64,000 nt of DNA from Aphidius gifuensis. Lineage: Eukaryota; Arthropoda; Insecta; Hymenoptera; Braconidae. Under the pieces are notes generated by a model. It did not search any database. It had not been told where the DNA came from and saw only the letters and a list, made by a program, of their open reading frames with translations. The position numbers were made by a program, and so were the translations under genes. The stretch lies in assembly GCF_014905175.1 (NCBI RefSeq), contig NC_057789.1, positions 4,650,001 through 4,714,000 of the forward strand. Direction: 5' to 3'. Position 1 is the stretch's first letter; every line of letters begins with the position of its first letter. This document shows, one piece after another, positions 36,147-49,659 of this stretch.

Positions 36147-36950
36147 AGTTGTGACCCGTCACAACCTTTTAGGACCACGTGCAGTACGTATATGAGCCCA
36201 GAATCCCGATAGCCAGATATATAAGCTATGATAGTTTAAATGACTGTAAAAATTTTTGGGTCCACCAGGCGACCCATTCTGGTCGTGCGGTTTTTATTTC
36301 TTTCAGGTCTTTGATGTCGGATATTTCCATTAGCAATTGCCGAGTTCGCTTCATCTTCCAAAAAATAAGCAGTTTAAATTTTTTGCCAATATAGGGCCCA
36401 GAACATAAAAGACCCGAAAGAAATAAACCGCATGCAATACGTATATGGGCCCAGAATTCCCCTTGCAGAATTCTGGGCCTCATAATAGCTCAGCAGGATA
36501 TACCAATCCAAATACTTGCAAATATTTGGGCAGGGCCTTATATCCTGCAGCAATGAACATAAAGACCCGAGAGCGCCCTAAAGGGAATTGGGCCCTGTCG
36601 GAAAATAAGAATATTAAATCTAATGAGGCCCAAAAATTAAAAAAAAATATCATGTCTGTTTCTGGGAAAAAAAGAAAACCGAAATTTGTTTTAACATCGA
36701 CTAATTCGGTTCAGCGGTTCAAAAAATTTCGCAAAAAAAACAATTTGTGACACTACATATCGTTGAATAAAAAAAAAAAATAAACGACCAAAAAATTTGA
36801 AAAAAATATCGTAGATTCTACAGATGAAGCGTCGTCGATTAAAACATTGCCGGAATTGATCGGTCAATATTTAAAATTGGGCCCTCCTAAAAAATGGGAA
36901 TATTCAATCTAATAAAGCCCCAAAATTGAAAATAAGAACTTCACATTTTA
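36147..36950. mobile_element. G/C-richer decayed insertion with internal direct repeats and hairpins
   Basis: Composition changes abruptly: many GGGCCC/GGCCC words in a 20-25% G/C background. It contains an inverted repeat GTTGTGA / TCACAAC (36147-36164), a direct repeat (36180-36207 and 36433-36461, GCARTACGTATATGRGCCCA), an 11-bp perfect hairpin GGCCCAGAATT / AATTCTGGGCC (36448-36458, 36469-36479), and another direct repeat near 36586 and 36876 (TTGGGCCCT, then GAATATT-AATCTAAT). Plus-strand fragments look like former protein, for example MSVSGKKRKPKFVLTSTNSV from 36652 and TDEASSIKTLPELIGQYLKL near 36822, in different frames. I do not recognise the element; origin by transposition or viral integration is inference. 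Confidence 0.45.
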
Positions 36951-39900
36951 TCTCGAAATAACAAAAAGTCACATAAAAGCGAAAACATAAGTGTCTTACG
37001 GAGCACTAAAAAAAAAAAATTTAATTCTTCTAGAATATTCGAGAGAAAGTATTGGAGTAACATGTCAAGGGTATCAAGTGTCTAATGAACTTGACCTTGA
37101 ATTAACCATATATACCTGTAAATTTCCAATGATCAATAAATAATTATTATTATATTTTTTTGCATTATTTTATCAAGGATAACATTGCATTATTCACTGT
37201 TCAATCACCCAAGTATTATTTTCATAATAAAAAAAAAAAGAAAATTAATTGATTAATTAAGAAAATATTTTTGATTGGCTTTTATCTAATTAAAAAATTA
37301 AAATAATATATTAATTGTAATATAAAATGAACTACAAATTGAACTATAAATTGCTTTGAACTTGAAGAAGTTTGTAGTTTTTGATTAGCTTTAATTTACA
37401 AAATGACAATTACTCACGTGTCAATTTATCAAGTAACACAAGTCACCTTGTCATTACACAATAACAAATATATTTCCTTTAATTTATTTTAAATCCTTCG
37501 ATAATTACATTGATCTATTTTACATTGAGCATCGTTATAAATTCACATGGTCAATTTTACACGTGTGACAAGGCTTAAATGTTATCAATTTAATATCACC
37601 ATTAAATGATCATTAATTAATTTTATATATCATAAATAAATTTAATTACTTTTTAAATTATTCATTGGAAAAAAAATAGCATGTATTGATTTTTTATGAT
37701 GTATCATTGACTATTGATTATCTAGCTTTTAAGATTTAATTTTTTCTAAATATTTAAACAAGTAAAAGTATTACTTATTTAAATAAATAAAATTAAAAAA
37801 AAAATTTCAGCCAGTAGAATATATTTAAGGAATTTTTTTCTTTCTTCTCACAATGGTTCAATGAACTTGAATTCAAGAGAAGTGTTTCTGCGAATAAAAA
37901 AAAAGAAACGATTGACGTCAAACTATGCTTGGGGTGAATTCGAATGTTGCTGGTCCACTTTTACGAAAATAAAAAAAAAGGTCAAAAGAAGAAATTTAAA
38001 AATGAAGAAGAGCAAATAATGATAGAATAATTGTTTTTAAATAATTCAGAAAAATAATCATAAAAAATCTTCAATTATTTTTCAAAGAGGAAGAGAATAT
38101 TTGAAGAATAAAAAAAAATGGCTTATGCATTCGAAATGTCAAAGATCAAGGTATCATGTTCAATGTAAATATATAATCAAACAAACAACTTATTATTTTA
38201 TGCCATGTTTTCATTAAAATAATGGACAAATAAATAATGAAAAAAAAAAAATTTATAAATGATAAATAGCCGGATTTCTCGGTCACTAGAAGACATCATG
38301 ACTTAATCGACCTAAAAAATAAGTATATACTTTGTGTGTTACATTTTACTGTGTCAATTATTTATCGGACTTTTTATTTCACAATAAATATTACTAACAA
38401 TTAGTTTAATTAATCATTCCAATTTCAATGGAAATAAAAATAATAAATATTTATAATTATCATTTGAACTAATTTACCAAAGACAACACAAGGTTCTCAA
38501 GTTTATCATATCATGTTTACTAATTATTATGAATTTAAATTTTCTATTAATTTAAATTCCTTTTGAAATTTTAATTACTAAAATTTAATTTTACATTAAA
38601 AAAATAATAATTTAAAATTTTTTTCATACTTTTAAAACGTATTCCTTGTTGTGATATTAATTTTTTAAAATAAAACCCATTTCAGATAAACTTATTCTTT
38701 AATTATTTAATTATCAGATGTAAGTTAAAACTAATATGCATTTTATATTTTTTTATCTCTAGAAATTTACGAAAAATTAAAAATCGTATGATACATAATA
38801 TTGAATAATAATTTATTTTTTTTTATCAATAATAATATTTAATATCTTGGGTTATCATATTCAAGGAAAAATTATAAAAATTAAAATAAAATCCAAGCTA
38901 GAATATTATTATAAACTTTTTTTTTTTTTCAAGTTAAATTTAGATTATATTATGTATGAAAAATAGTAGCCTCATGTCACGTTTATCAACGCCTGATTTG
39001 ATATAATAATTAAAGTGATTCCACGTGACTAATTAAATATTAAAATCAATATTATATTTGCAGAAAAAAACTACATATTATAACACATTTGCAATTTCAT
39101 TATATAATAATATTATAATTTAAATTTATGAAAACAAATTGATAATTAAAAAAATTAATAAATATTTAGATACAAATGATTCTAAATGAATAATGAAAAA
39201 AAAAAACAATTAATTGTACTAACAATTGAATTTTATTTGCATAATGAAATTAATGAAATTACTGGTACAAAGAATATTTAAATGACTTAATATTTCGACA
39301 TGCTATTCAATATAATGCTCAAATAATTGTGAGATGAGAATCAAGATTTAAAAAATAAAGATTCTAAAGTTCAATTATTAATTTATTAAATACGTCAATT
39401 GTAAAAAGGAAAATAAAAAAAAAATAATATTCTCGTTTTTTTTTTCATCATTTCCGACATTTTTATGATGATTTATTGTTTAATTGTCTATAATTAATAA
39501 GGAATGTGGAAAAACCAAACTTCTTAGTACTGTTGATCATTTCTATTTATGATTTTTTTTCCTTTTTTTCATATTTTAATATTAATTTTTAATCGAGAAG
39601 AAGAGAAAAAGTTAATTCAAGTTGTTTTTTCGAAATTTATGAATGTAATATATCTATAGATATAATTTTTTTTTTTTTGCCAATAATTTGAATAAATAAT
39701 AATTATAAAATAAGGAAAAAATTAACTACATCAAGATGATTTTTAAATAAGGAAAAAAATTTGCTACATTTAAACGGATGATATACTGAACTAGTTGAAA
39801 TGATAATTAATCATTTTTAAATGCCAATGAAATCCTTTTAATAATTTTACTATCAACCTACTTGTGTATTATAATTAGGTCATACTTGTGATTAATTTAA

Positions 39901-42336
39901 AAATTTAAAATATGACCTAAAAATAAATTTACATTTGTCATAATAACGATGTAAGAATTTAGTAATATGCAAAAATAAATAAATAATTCTTGATGATAAA
40001 AAATAAAATACTTTATTGACATGAATTATTAGGTTGTTTAAAAATAGAAAATATAAGAGGTAACTTAGCCACATCCGGTCAATTTTATAACAGCAAAAAC
40101 ACAATTAAATGATAACAATATATTTAAACTTAAAGTCAATGTAATCAAAAGTAGCACACGCACGAATGTCTCTTCAAGAATATAAATTAACACTTGTTAT
40201 TCCCACTCAAGTCATCATTTTATCGTTCATTTCCTACTGTTATTATTTTTAATAAAAATTTTTTTATTGGCGCTAATGAAAAATGAAAAAAAAACATAAA
40301 TAAAATCAACAAAAATTTTTTTGTTTATCAATGCAAAAATGGAGAGATGCATTGAATGATTGTCAACACCTGTCTTTGAAAAAAAATTCATAAATAAAAT
40401 GAAGACAATATGTTGACGTCTGCGAATTATATTTGATCAACAATGATGCTGTTAGATGATGCGTCAAACATCAGAGATTAAATTATTATTTCTGATTTTT
40501 ATATCGAAAAAAAACAATTAATAATAGCAAAACAGTCGAGTGTCATAAAAAAATAATAGTAGATCAGCAATTATGTGTCATTGGTTGAATTAAATAACAC
40601 AAAAACGTCGTAGATAGAAAATTAATTTTCTTGATATTTGTATTATAAAGGGTCAAGATCATACTTTGTTTATCAATATGAAATTCAAGGCAAGTTGATT
40701 ATTGAAACTGATATAATTTAATAATTTGAAGGGCTTTTAAACATGCTTACCTTGAAATGTCGTGGTCATCATTTAAAAATGTATTTTTGTTGTAAAATAA
40801 TTAAAAGTAAAAAATTTAAAAAATAATAAAAATAATAAGATAATGATAAAAATAGTAAATCCAATTGAATACCAAGATTAGAATTTAAAGAATTTAAAAT
40901 AAAACCATGATTAAATTATATTTTTAGAACATTTTAATTAGCATTATTGAAGATTTAAAAAAATGTGTTTTTATTTTGATTATTTTTAGATATAAAATCT
41001 GCAAGATTTACATCAATTAATTCATTAAAAAAATTGTATCAACAATGACGTTGATAAATAATATTTTTATTGCTTTGTATAAAGAAAAAGAAAAAAAATA
41101 TATTATTAAACACAGGTGATTGAAATTAAAAACAAACATGAAAATTAAAAATAGTATGTTATTACGTTTATAATTAATTAAATATTTGATTAAAGATAAA
41201 AAAATTATTATTCGTATTTTTTATGATGAGAAAATGATGATAATCTTGTTGACAACAAAATTAGCAACAATTAATAGTATAAAAATTAATAAACAATTGA
41301 ACAATGGATATTAAATTATGCCAAGTTTATTTTTAAACCATGAGAATTCTAAAAATAGTCTTGCTTATTTATTTTATTTATGCAATATAATTTATAATGA
41401 CTACTGAATTAGTAGTAGAAAATCATATGAATTCTATTCAAAGATCATGACTGGTATTTTTTTTTCCTGTAGAAAAAATAATTTGTTGAAATGACAAATG
41501 ATTATTTAACTCTGGGACATCGCACTCAGTTGTTTATATTAATTTATTAATTTTTTAAATTTAATCATAAATTAATTCTGGTGATATAAGCAGCTGTTGA
41601 AATTATCTCCATCGAGTACCACATGTTGAACATGAATTTCATGATGATTCCCATAATTTAAATATGAATGTAAAACAAAAAAAAAAACCAGACAAAATGT
41701 CATCAAAGTTCCTTCAGCTGAAATAAAAATAATTTCTTTTATGGAAAAAAAGGATAATAGGTTAACAAAATTATTAAAAACAAATTTATCATTTGAAATA
41801 TTCATTTATTTCATACTTTTAATAATAAATAATAATTTATTTTTCGACAATAATGATTAAATAAAATGATTATTAAATGTTATGATTTTTTAAAAATCTA
41901 ATACTGTCACTATATTGACTAGCAATTTTAAAATAAATAATTAATTGATCTAAAGTCACAGTATTTATTTGCACAATATATATTTAATATATGATAATTT
42001 TTATTTCTTCACATGGAGCCTAGATGACACCAAAAATATCTTGTGAATATTCATCTCAATTTCACCTCATTGAAGGAGAGACCACCCATCATATTTATGA
42101 TGAAATTCCGCAGGATTAATTGACAAATATTTTCCAATAAATCAACATTTTCATGGTTACATTATCATCAAAATTAATGACTCTGTTATTAAACATTATT
42201 TTTTTATAATTATTTTTGATACCATAAAAAATATTATCAGCCATGGAATATTTGAATAATCATAAATTTATGATTACATTACTTTTTTCAAAGATAATAA
42301 TAGACTGCTCCATATTATCATTTAATCATGTCAATT
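36951..42336. other. Gene-poor A/T-rich region
   Basis: About 5 kb of 75-80% A/T sequence without a recognisable gene. Two spots stand out: a possible minus-strand terminal exon at 41572-41721, and a less A/T-rich patch at 42003-42160 with the hairpin CATCATA / TATGATG, which may be the 3' UTR of the Ser-rich gene to its right. Nothing else can be supported. Confidence 0.5.
41572..41721 (-). CDS. Possible terminal exon of a small secreted protein
   Basis: After an acceptor (TTTATTTCAG, ending at 41722) the minus strand reads AEGTLMTFCLVFFFVLHSYL and continues NYGNHHEIHVQHVVLDGD to a stop. The hydrophobic run followed by a His-rich tail could be a signal peptide plus short peptide. No upstream exon was found and no family is recognised, so this may be chance. 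Confidence 0.2.
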   Translation of the reverse strand, partial: SAEGTLMTFCLVFFFVLHSYLNYGNHHEIHVQHVVLDGDNFNSCLYHQN

Positions 42337-42570
42337 TCATTTTCTTCCCCATTGTAAAATACCACGATGATTACTACGAGATGATGAGGAAGATGATGAT
42401 GATGATGTTGATGTTGATGTACCAAATGAATTATTACTGCTTTTTGAACTATTACTTCCAGAGCTTGATACACTTGGTGATCTTCTAATGGGTTTTCTTG
42501 TTGGATCCAAGATACGATCCAATACTTGACGAATTGTACTGTGTTTACGATTGAAAGGATTTGTATACAT
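42337..42570 (-). CDS. Small Ser-rich basic protein, unrecognised
   Basis: Single-exon frame of 77 residues starting MYTNPFNRKHSTIRQVLDRI. The N-terminal third is basic and could form a helix (RQVLDRILDPTRKPIRRS). The middle is a Ser/Thr tract (about residues 38-66), and the end is HRGILQWGRK. No signal peptide, so the terminal GRK is probably not an amidation site. A TATA box and initiator lie about 240 bp upstream on the same strand, which supports a real transcript with a leader of that length. The plus-strand frame across this region is its antisense shadow. I do not know the family. The Ser tract is partly a simple ATC repeat. A donor-like CGTG/GTATTT before GILQWG leaves open a longer spliced protein. 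Confidence 0.55.
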   Translation of the reverse strand: MYTNPFNRKHSTIRQVLDRILDPTRKPIRRSPSVSSSGSNSSKSSNNSFGTSTSTSSSSSSSSSRSNHRGILQWGRK

Positions 42571-42804
42571 GTTGATAATTATTATTATATTGTTAATAAA
42601 CAAATAGATAAATGTTTTTCACAAAATAAAAACACAAAATTCTTTTTTTTTATTTGAAAAAAAATAATGATTTCTTCGCACTTTTCACTTGAAATAATAG
42701 CTGAATATTTTAATGAAAAATATTGTTTAGTTAATTTTTAAAACTTTTAAATTTTATATTTTTTTTAATATCAGTAGATGTGAGCACTGTTGGTTTACAG
42801 TATC

Positions 42805-42842
42805 GAATGACGCTCATCGTTGATTGTCGACGGTTTATAAAG
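42805..42842 (-). promoter_or_regulatory. TATA box and initiator of the Ser-rich gene
   Basis: On the minus strand CTTTATAAAC (TATA, 42834-42842) is followed about 30 bases downstream by TCATTC (42805-42810), which fits the arthropod initiator TCAKTY at the right spacing. The block around it is unusually rich in G/C. TATA promoters in insects are common in tissue-restricted or inducible genes. Confidence 0.6.
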
Positions 42843-45800
42843 CCAACCGGCTTGACGACCTTCGGACAACGACAACATCATCGTGGTGAAGTATTTCATT
42901 CGGGGGAGTGACACTAAACGCGAATTCACCTGATAATATCAAGATTATACCGCATTATACCATGAAATAATAATAAATTATTATCTTGATATTATTCTAT
43001 AAATATATTACTACACTAAATAATTATTAATTTTTTTTTCTATAAGTACAAATTTGTATTATTGCTTTTGAAATAATTTATTTATCTTTGTTAAATTTTT
43101 TATTCAGTATTATTTTTACTACCAACGTTGATTGAGAAAATTAAAAAAATAAAAAATCATATTAAAAAAATTCTGACGTAGCAACTGACGTAGAGAAAAA
43201 AAAAATTTATTTAAATTTTTTTTTTTTTTTTTCATTTCCAGACTCTTCTTGGTCCAAAACGAGTTTTAATATATTTACCACTATAATACTTTTTTTTTTG
43301 CATACCCCAAAAAAAAATTCTGGAATAATTTTTATATACTTTGAGAGAGAGAAAAAAAAAAATTAAATTAAAACGCAAGAATCATATTTAAAAAAAAATT
43401 ATTAAATTTTTTTGGTTAAATCTAAAAATGGATTGTTTATATTTATTTTTAAATGATAATATTTACATTGATAATATAATCATGAAAAATGATAATACTG
43501 ATAAAAATTTCCATGATGTATTTGGGCCTTGAATATAATTAATATTATATGGACTAAATACTTTTTTTAATAATTTATATTTACCAAGAGTCACAATGAC
43601 ATTGCTAAATTATTGATAGTATTTTTCCGTACATTAATTGTATAAAATTTATAAGGACAATGACTTATGAAATCTGTCAATTATTACATATATAGAATTT
43701 ATCATAGCTGTATTATTAAATTGTTAAATAATCACAATTAACCGCAAAAAACAATCAAAATTGTTGAATTCATTGTCAATGTTCCTTACAACTGCCTCAA
43801 CATTAAACAGACTCATCATTTCCGATAAAAAAAAAATTTAAAAACAAAAATACTATTCTATTATTCAAAAAAATATTTACTATTTTATTGTTATTGTTTT
43901 TTTCTTGAATATATTTTATTTATCATACTCAATAAATTTAATTAATACCTTGTTTTTCGACCTTTAAATAAGTACTAATTTAAAAATCAAAGTAAACTGG
44001 AAAATTTTTATTTTATCTAAATTATCTAATTTTTTATTTTTCGATATTTTATTTTTTTTTTTATATCAACAAAATTCTTCACAATTAATATAAAACAGAT
44101 AAAAAAAATAATAATAATAAAATTGAGCAGAAAATAAATGTAAATAAATTATTGCATTTTTAATTTTTTAATGTCGCGTGATATCAATCTGATTTTTGTC
44201 CTTGATAATACATGTGTGTAAGGTGCACTTGGATAAATTAAAATTAAAAAAAAATAAATAAATAAATCACTCATGAGACAGAAGCGTTAAGGTCATATTA
44301 ATTTGTTTATTTGTTTGTTTGTTTCTATGGGGAATTCCCTCGATTACATTATATTCATGATGATGCTGCAAAATAGCAAAGTGGATATATCTTGTCCTGT
44401 TCAAGTTCAACGGATTTTTTTTTTTACTTATTTTTTTCTTGATATTGTTGACTGGGATATTCCAAAATTAAAAATTTATTTACTCAACAATAACGTCATA
44501 TATAGCTTTATTTAAATTTTTAATTTATTCAAAAATGATTCACGATTATAGTGAGCAACAAAAGGTTATTGCCACATGGACCATTATTTTAAATTCCATA
44601 TTTACCGGTGTCAATAATTAAAAAATTTAATTGCGATGAAAATTTAATAATTTAAAAAAATTAAATAAGCAAGTTTAAGTGCAGATTGTTTAATGTCATT
44701 TTAATAAATAAGATAAATAATTACATGGCTTTGAATATATAAAAAAATATTTTTTTTACATATTTTATTATTACTTTGAATTGAAACTTCTAGTAAGTCA
44801 AAAACCACAAGCATGAGAATTTTTTTAAAGACCGACATTATGATAAATTTTTGTGGTTTTATAGTAAACAAATATTTATATTAATTGTTCTGGGAAAATA
44901 GTTTTTTTTTTTATTTAAATAGTTGTTTGTTTTGTGAGTAAAATTGTTATTCAACATGTGTTATTGACGTCAATGTATTGAGGTGTTTTCAGGTACATGG
45001 TACAATAAATTATTAATTGTAAAAATATAATGAAAAAAAAAGTAATAATTACAGTGATGTTTGTCGAGTGTAAAGGGCATTATGATTATTACCTGAATGT
45101 AAAAAAAATTTAATGAAGATTGAAGGAAATTTTAATAAAAAATTAAAGACTCTATTGACGTATTACTGAGTGAATTGTAAATAATTGATTGACTTATATA
45201 TTTTGATGAGGTAAATAATATCAGAATGACAAGTCAATTTTGAAAATAAAAAAATAAGCTAAGATGATCAAAGTCAAACTGAAGATTATTGTTGTGATGT
45301 ATCCTGTGAAATAATACTAGACATTTAAAAATATTTTTTCGAAAATTTTTCAATGAATCATTCGAGTGTCGATCGTTGTTTTCGTTTATCGTATTTATTT
45401 AAGATGATTTAAAAATTATTTTAATATATAAATCTTCAAAATTGAAATGTAAATATAAAGCTTAAAAAAAAAAAAATTTATCGGTTAAAATGGAACTTGT
45501 TTAGCACTTGACACACTGAACAACTTAGTGAAAAAATTAATTAATAAATAATAATAAATATTGGGATCAATTAATGATATTATCTTGAAAGGTTACCGAA
45601 AAAAAAATATGTTTAAATAAATTTTTATAATATTATCTGATTTTTTTAAAATCTGAACTTGACCTACAACCTTTTTTTTAAAAAAAAAATCAGGTAACAA
45701 TAAATCTTTGACTCGATGAAAAAAATTTTTTTACAAGTGAATTTCTTTTATTTATATAAAATAAAAATAAATAAATCATGTACAATCAGCATGACAATGA

Positions 45801-48800
45801 ACTGATGTACAAAAATTCAAAAAAAAAATGCTATTTTTGTTATTTTCAAGAAAATTAATTCTGCATGGAAAAATACAGTTGCTACTTTTGATATCAAAAT
45901 AATATTCTAAATATAAAAATAAAATTTAAATATGCAAAAAAAATAAATACACGTGCTTTTTGTGTAGTAAAAAAAAAAATACCGTTAAAAATTATTCATA
46001 AATAAATCTTTAAACTAATCAAATTTTATAATGTTTATTAGTACCTAAAAATTGAGTAAATATATTATTTTTAAATTGCCAATATTTTATTTACATATAG
46101 AAAAAAAAAAAATGTTCTTAATTTAATTCGCAAAATAGAGAAAGCAAATATGCATATAAAAAATTTTAAAAAAAAAATATACATATATAAAAGAAAGTAG
46201 TTATTTTTCTTTTTTAAATTCCATCAATTGGACATGTTGATAAATCACAGTGTCTATTAATTTTAAAATTTAAAAACGTAAATAATTTTCAAGTCAACTT
46301 GAAAAAATATGTTTTCATTGTTTAATTCAAATTCAAAGATTATTGACCTCTTGTCTTTGTGAAAAGATATGACATTGTATAACCTTGGCCTTAACATTGA
46401 CCATGCCCAAACAAACATTAAAAAAAAAAAATTAATAAATACTTAGACGAGGGAAGAAAAAGGAAGGGTCAATCTACGCATAATAAAAAATAATTTATTT
46501 AAATCTTAATAATGGATTATTTAAAAAAATGTTTCAGTGAAATTATTAAAAGAAATACATATAATTATTTATCAATTTGATGGCGCGACAATATAAATCA
46601 GTCTATTGTGTATCTCATTGACCCTTGTTAATATCAATTAATTGTTTGAATGAATTTATATCTTCTTCACGTAATCCACAATACATATTTCAACAGACTT
46701 GTTAAATAAAATAATATTTTAGCAATTAATATTAATAGCATTTTTAATTTTATAAATTCATTTGATTTATTGTTAAAGTGTTATTGCACTTGATGATAGC
46801 ATGAATTTTTCAAATAATAATCCAACAAATTACACATTATTGTCATTATGATATCAATATTATTGCAGATTCTTTTTTTTTTTAATTTGCTTTACAATTT
46901 AAATTAAGATTAATTCATATTCAATACAATGTTTATTTTTAAATAATTTATAATAATTTTTTTTTTTTTTTATTTGAAATTATTTAATGCGCTTGATTTA
47001 TTTTCAAGAGACTTCGATCAATGACTATTCAATTTTCGATTGAAGAATGTAAAAAAAAAATTAATTTTAAAACAGTACGTGTTAATTTGAATTGAATAAT
47101 TACTCATTACTTCATTGATAATATTAAAGTTTGTCAAAAAACCGGTTAGAATATACGTCAACGATGATTCTCACAAAGTCTCTTCTTATATTTTTTTATT
47201 TATTTTATTTATGAATTATTCATTTTCGTTGCAGTAATCATTGCACAATATATATACGCATAAAACCAATCCTTTTTTTTTTTTGTCACTTATTCTCACG
47301 TCTGGCTTTTCTAATGTATTCAAACATAGAAGATAAAAACCTTTTTTTTTTTTTTTTTTGTATATAGAAAAAAAAATCGAAAGAATAAAATCGAAATACA
47401 ATTTGAATTAAATTATTCAAAGAATATTATATCAAGTTTTAACAGTCAGCTGTATATATTTTTTTTTGATATCTCGTGAATTGTAAAAAAATTAAATATA
47501 AAAAAAAATTTAAAAAACGAGAATATCTGGTTATATGAACCCCCTCTGTATAGGCCATCATGCGAAAGCCTTTCTTCTGTACAATTTGAAGTCTGAAAAT
47601 TTCCCCTATCAACTAAGCTTACTTATTTGAAAAAAAAAATTAAAAAAAATTTTTTTTTTGAATGATTATTATGACAAAGACACCGCCCAGTTAACGAGGC
47701 AAAAAAAAAAAAAAAAAATTTCTCATTCCACTTGGAGCTTTGCCCTTTGTCAGTGTACTAGTCAATAAAATAATTTTTTTTTTTTTTTAAATGTGTTTGC
47801 ACATATGGGAATAACATTATGCCAGCTAAAAAAATTTTATAAACACTTGATGTGATGTTCGTGTCTTAAACAAAAAACATTGTGAAATATAAAATTTAAA
47901 AATATGTTTAATGTACTTTTACAATTAATCAAGGATTTATATAATTTTTATTTATTTTCAATAGAATTCATTTTCAGAACAACATGTGGCTTCATTCAAC
48001 TAGTTATTTTATGAAAGTCATTGACTTTTTTTTTCACATATTGCCGTTATAATTAAATATAAAAAAAGGAACTTCATATGTATAAAAAATCCTGTTTTCC
48101 ATCATCTGTTCACAAAAATTAAATACTTGAAATAAAAAAATTTCTAAAATTGCATTACCCTGAGAATAATTTATGTGATAAATAATAAAACCATGGGAAA
48201 TTTTTTTTTAAATAATCTGATAATTGTTTATACACATATCAAGGTAGATCAATTGAGGTCATCAAATATAAAATTCAAATAATTTTTACTTATTGTTTTT
48301 AACAATGTTTATATAGAAAAAACTTTTCCGGCATTTTATAATTAACAATGTAACATTATTTTGAAGGTGGATAAGTTTCTAACGACCTTTTATTTTTAAT
48401 TATGGACTTTGAACTATTATATTTTAATTTTAAATAATATGACAACTGGAGATATGTGACCTTTTCGTTAAAATATATAAAAAAATACAACAGTCACGCA
48501 TGACACATAATATTTTTCAATGAAAATATCAATTTTCATATTTAATATATGCTTTTTTTTTACGAATATACTTTAAATAAATTTTAAATTAAGACAATAA
48601 AAAAATATTATTTATAGAGAATTGATGAGAAAAAATAAAAAATTATGATAGATATATTGAAACCTAAATGTCAGCTTCAACCTACTTTCTCAATTAAAAT
48701 ATCCAAGAAAATAAATATAAATAAACAAATATTAAAAAGTAATTTAAATATTTATCGAATTTTTTTTATTTAAATTTTTTTCAGCGAATATAATAACCTT

Positions 48801-49520
48801 GAGAAGATGTGTTAATGTTATTCAGCACGTATACAAAAAATATAAAAATTAAATATAAACAAAAAAATGAATAAATTTTATGTCAGACACATATTTTGAT
48901 AGAATGAAGAAAGTTCATGATCTGATGATAATTTTGCAAAAGATTTAGTGATAAATATACATAAGAAAAATTATAAACAAAACATTAGAGTAATAAATAA
49001 ATTTTTTTTTTTAAATTGCGACAACGTGGCAGGTCCACGTGATTATTAAAAGCAAGACAAAATATAAAATTATTAAAAGTTTCTTGTTACACATATATCA
49101 TGAATATTTGTGATAAATTAATTTGATGAAAAAGAGACTAGCCATTTATTGATAACATTTATAGCTTGCATAAATAAGATATCAACACGTGCTGGATCCG
49201 ATGACCAACATTGATAATATTTTAAAAAAAAAGAAAATAAAAAATACGGAAATATGATCCACAAGATAATTATTGTAATTAATTCTGATAATTTTTGTTG
49301 ATATTTTTGATAAATTTAAATATTTATCATTGTTATTTAAACATTATAAATGTTATAAATAAAAATAGACTTTTTTGCTATAAATTAAAGTATTGAGAAT
49401 TATTTTTCAAATGAAAAATAATTTATAAATTTAAATTTCATAATTTATTTATTGTTCAATTTTGCAATTGTTTATTTAAAATAATTTTATAAATAAAATA
49501 AATAAACATAAACTTTATAC

Positions 49521-49659
49521 ATACGTTGTAATAGAAATTACATAACTCGTATGATTTTGATCTTATACACATTTGAAACATAAATCTTGGTAATAATTTA
49601 TGATGACAAAGAAAATGATTCCAACAGAGTTCAACAATGCCATGTAAAAATAGATACAT
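49521..49659 (-). CDS. Possible first coding exon, unrecognised
   Basis: Minus-strand ATG at 49659 opens MYLFLHGIVELCWNHFLCHH and continues to FYYN at a donor-like AAC/GTATGT near 49519. It is rich in Cys and His and less repetitive than its surroundings. I found no partner exon and no family, so it may be chance. Confidence 0.18.

Noticed and set aside
36226..36750. Open frames of 71-101 codons in the G/C-richer island as intact genes
   Set aside because: Overlapping on both strands, no recognised domain, and neighbouring protein-like pieces lie in different frames, which fits decay rather than a live gene.
42337..42348. C-terminal WGRK of the Ser-rich protein as a neuropeptide amidation signal
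   Set aside because: The protein has no signal peptide, so it would not enter the secretory pathway.
42243..42488. Plus-strand open frame of 81 codons
   Set aside because: Overlaps the Ser-rich gene; its Met-rich run is the antisense of the Ser-coding ATC repeat.
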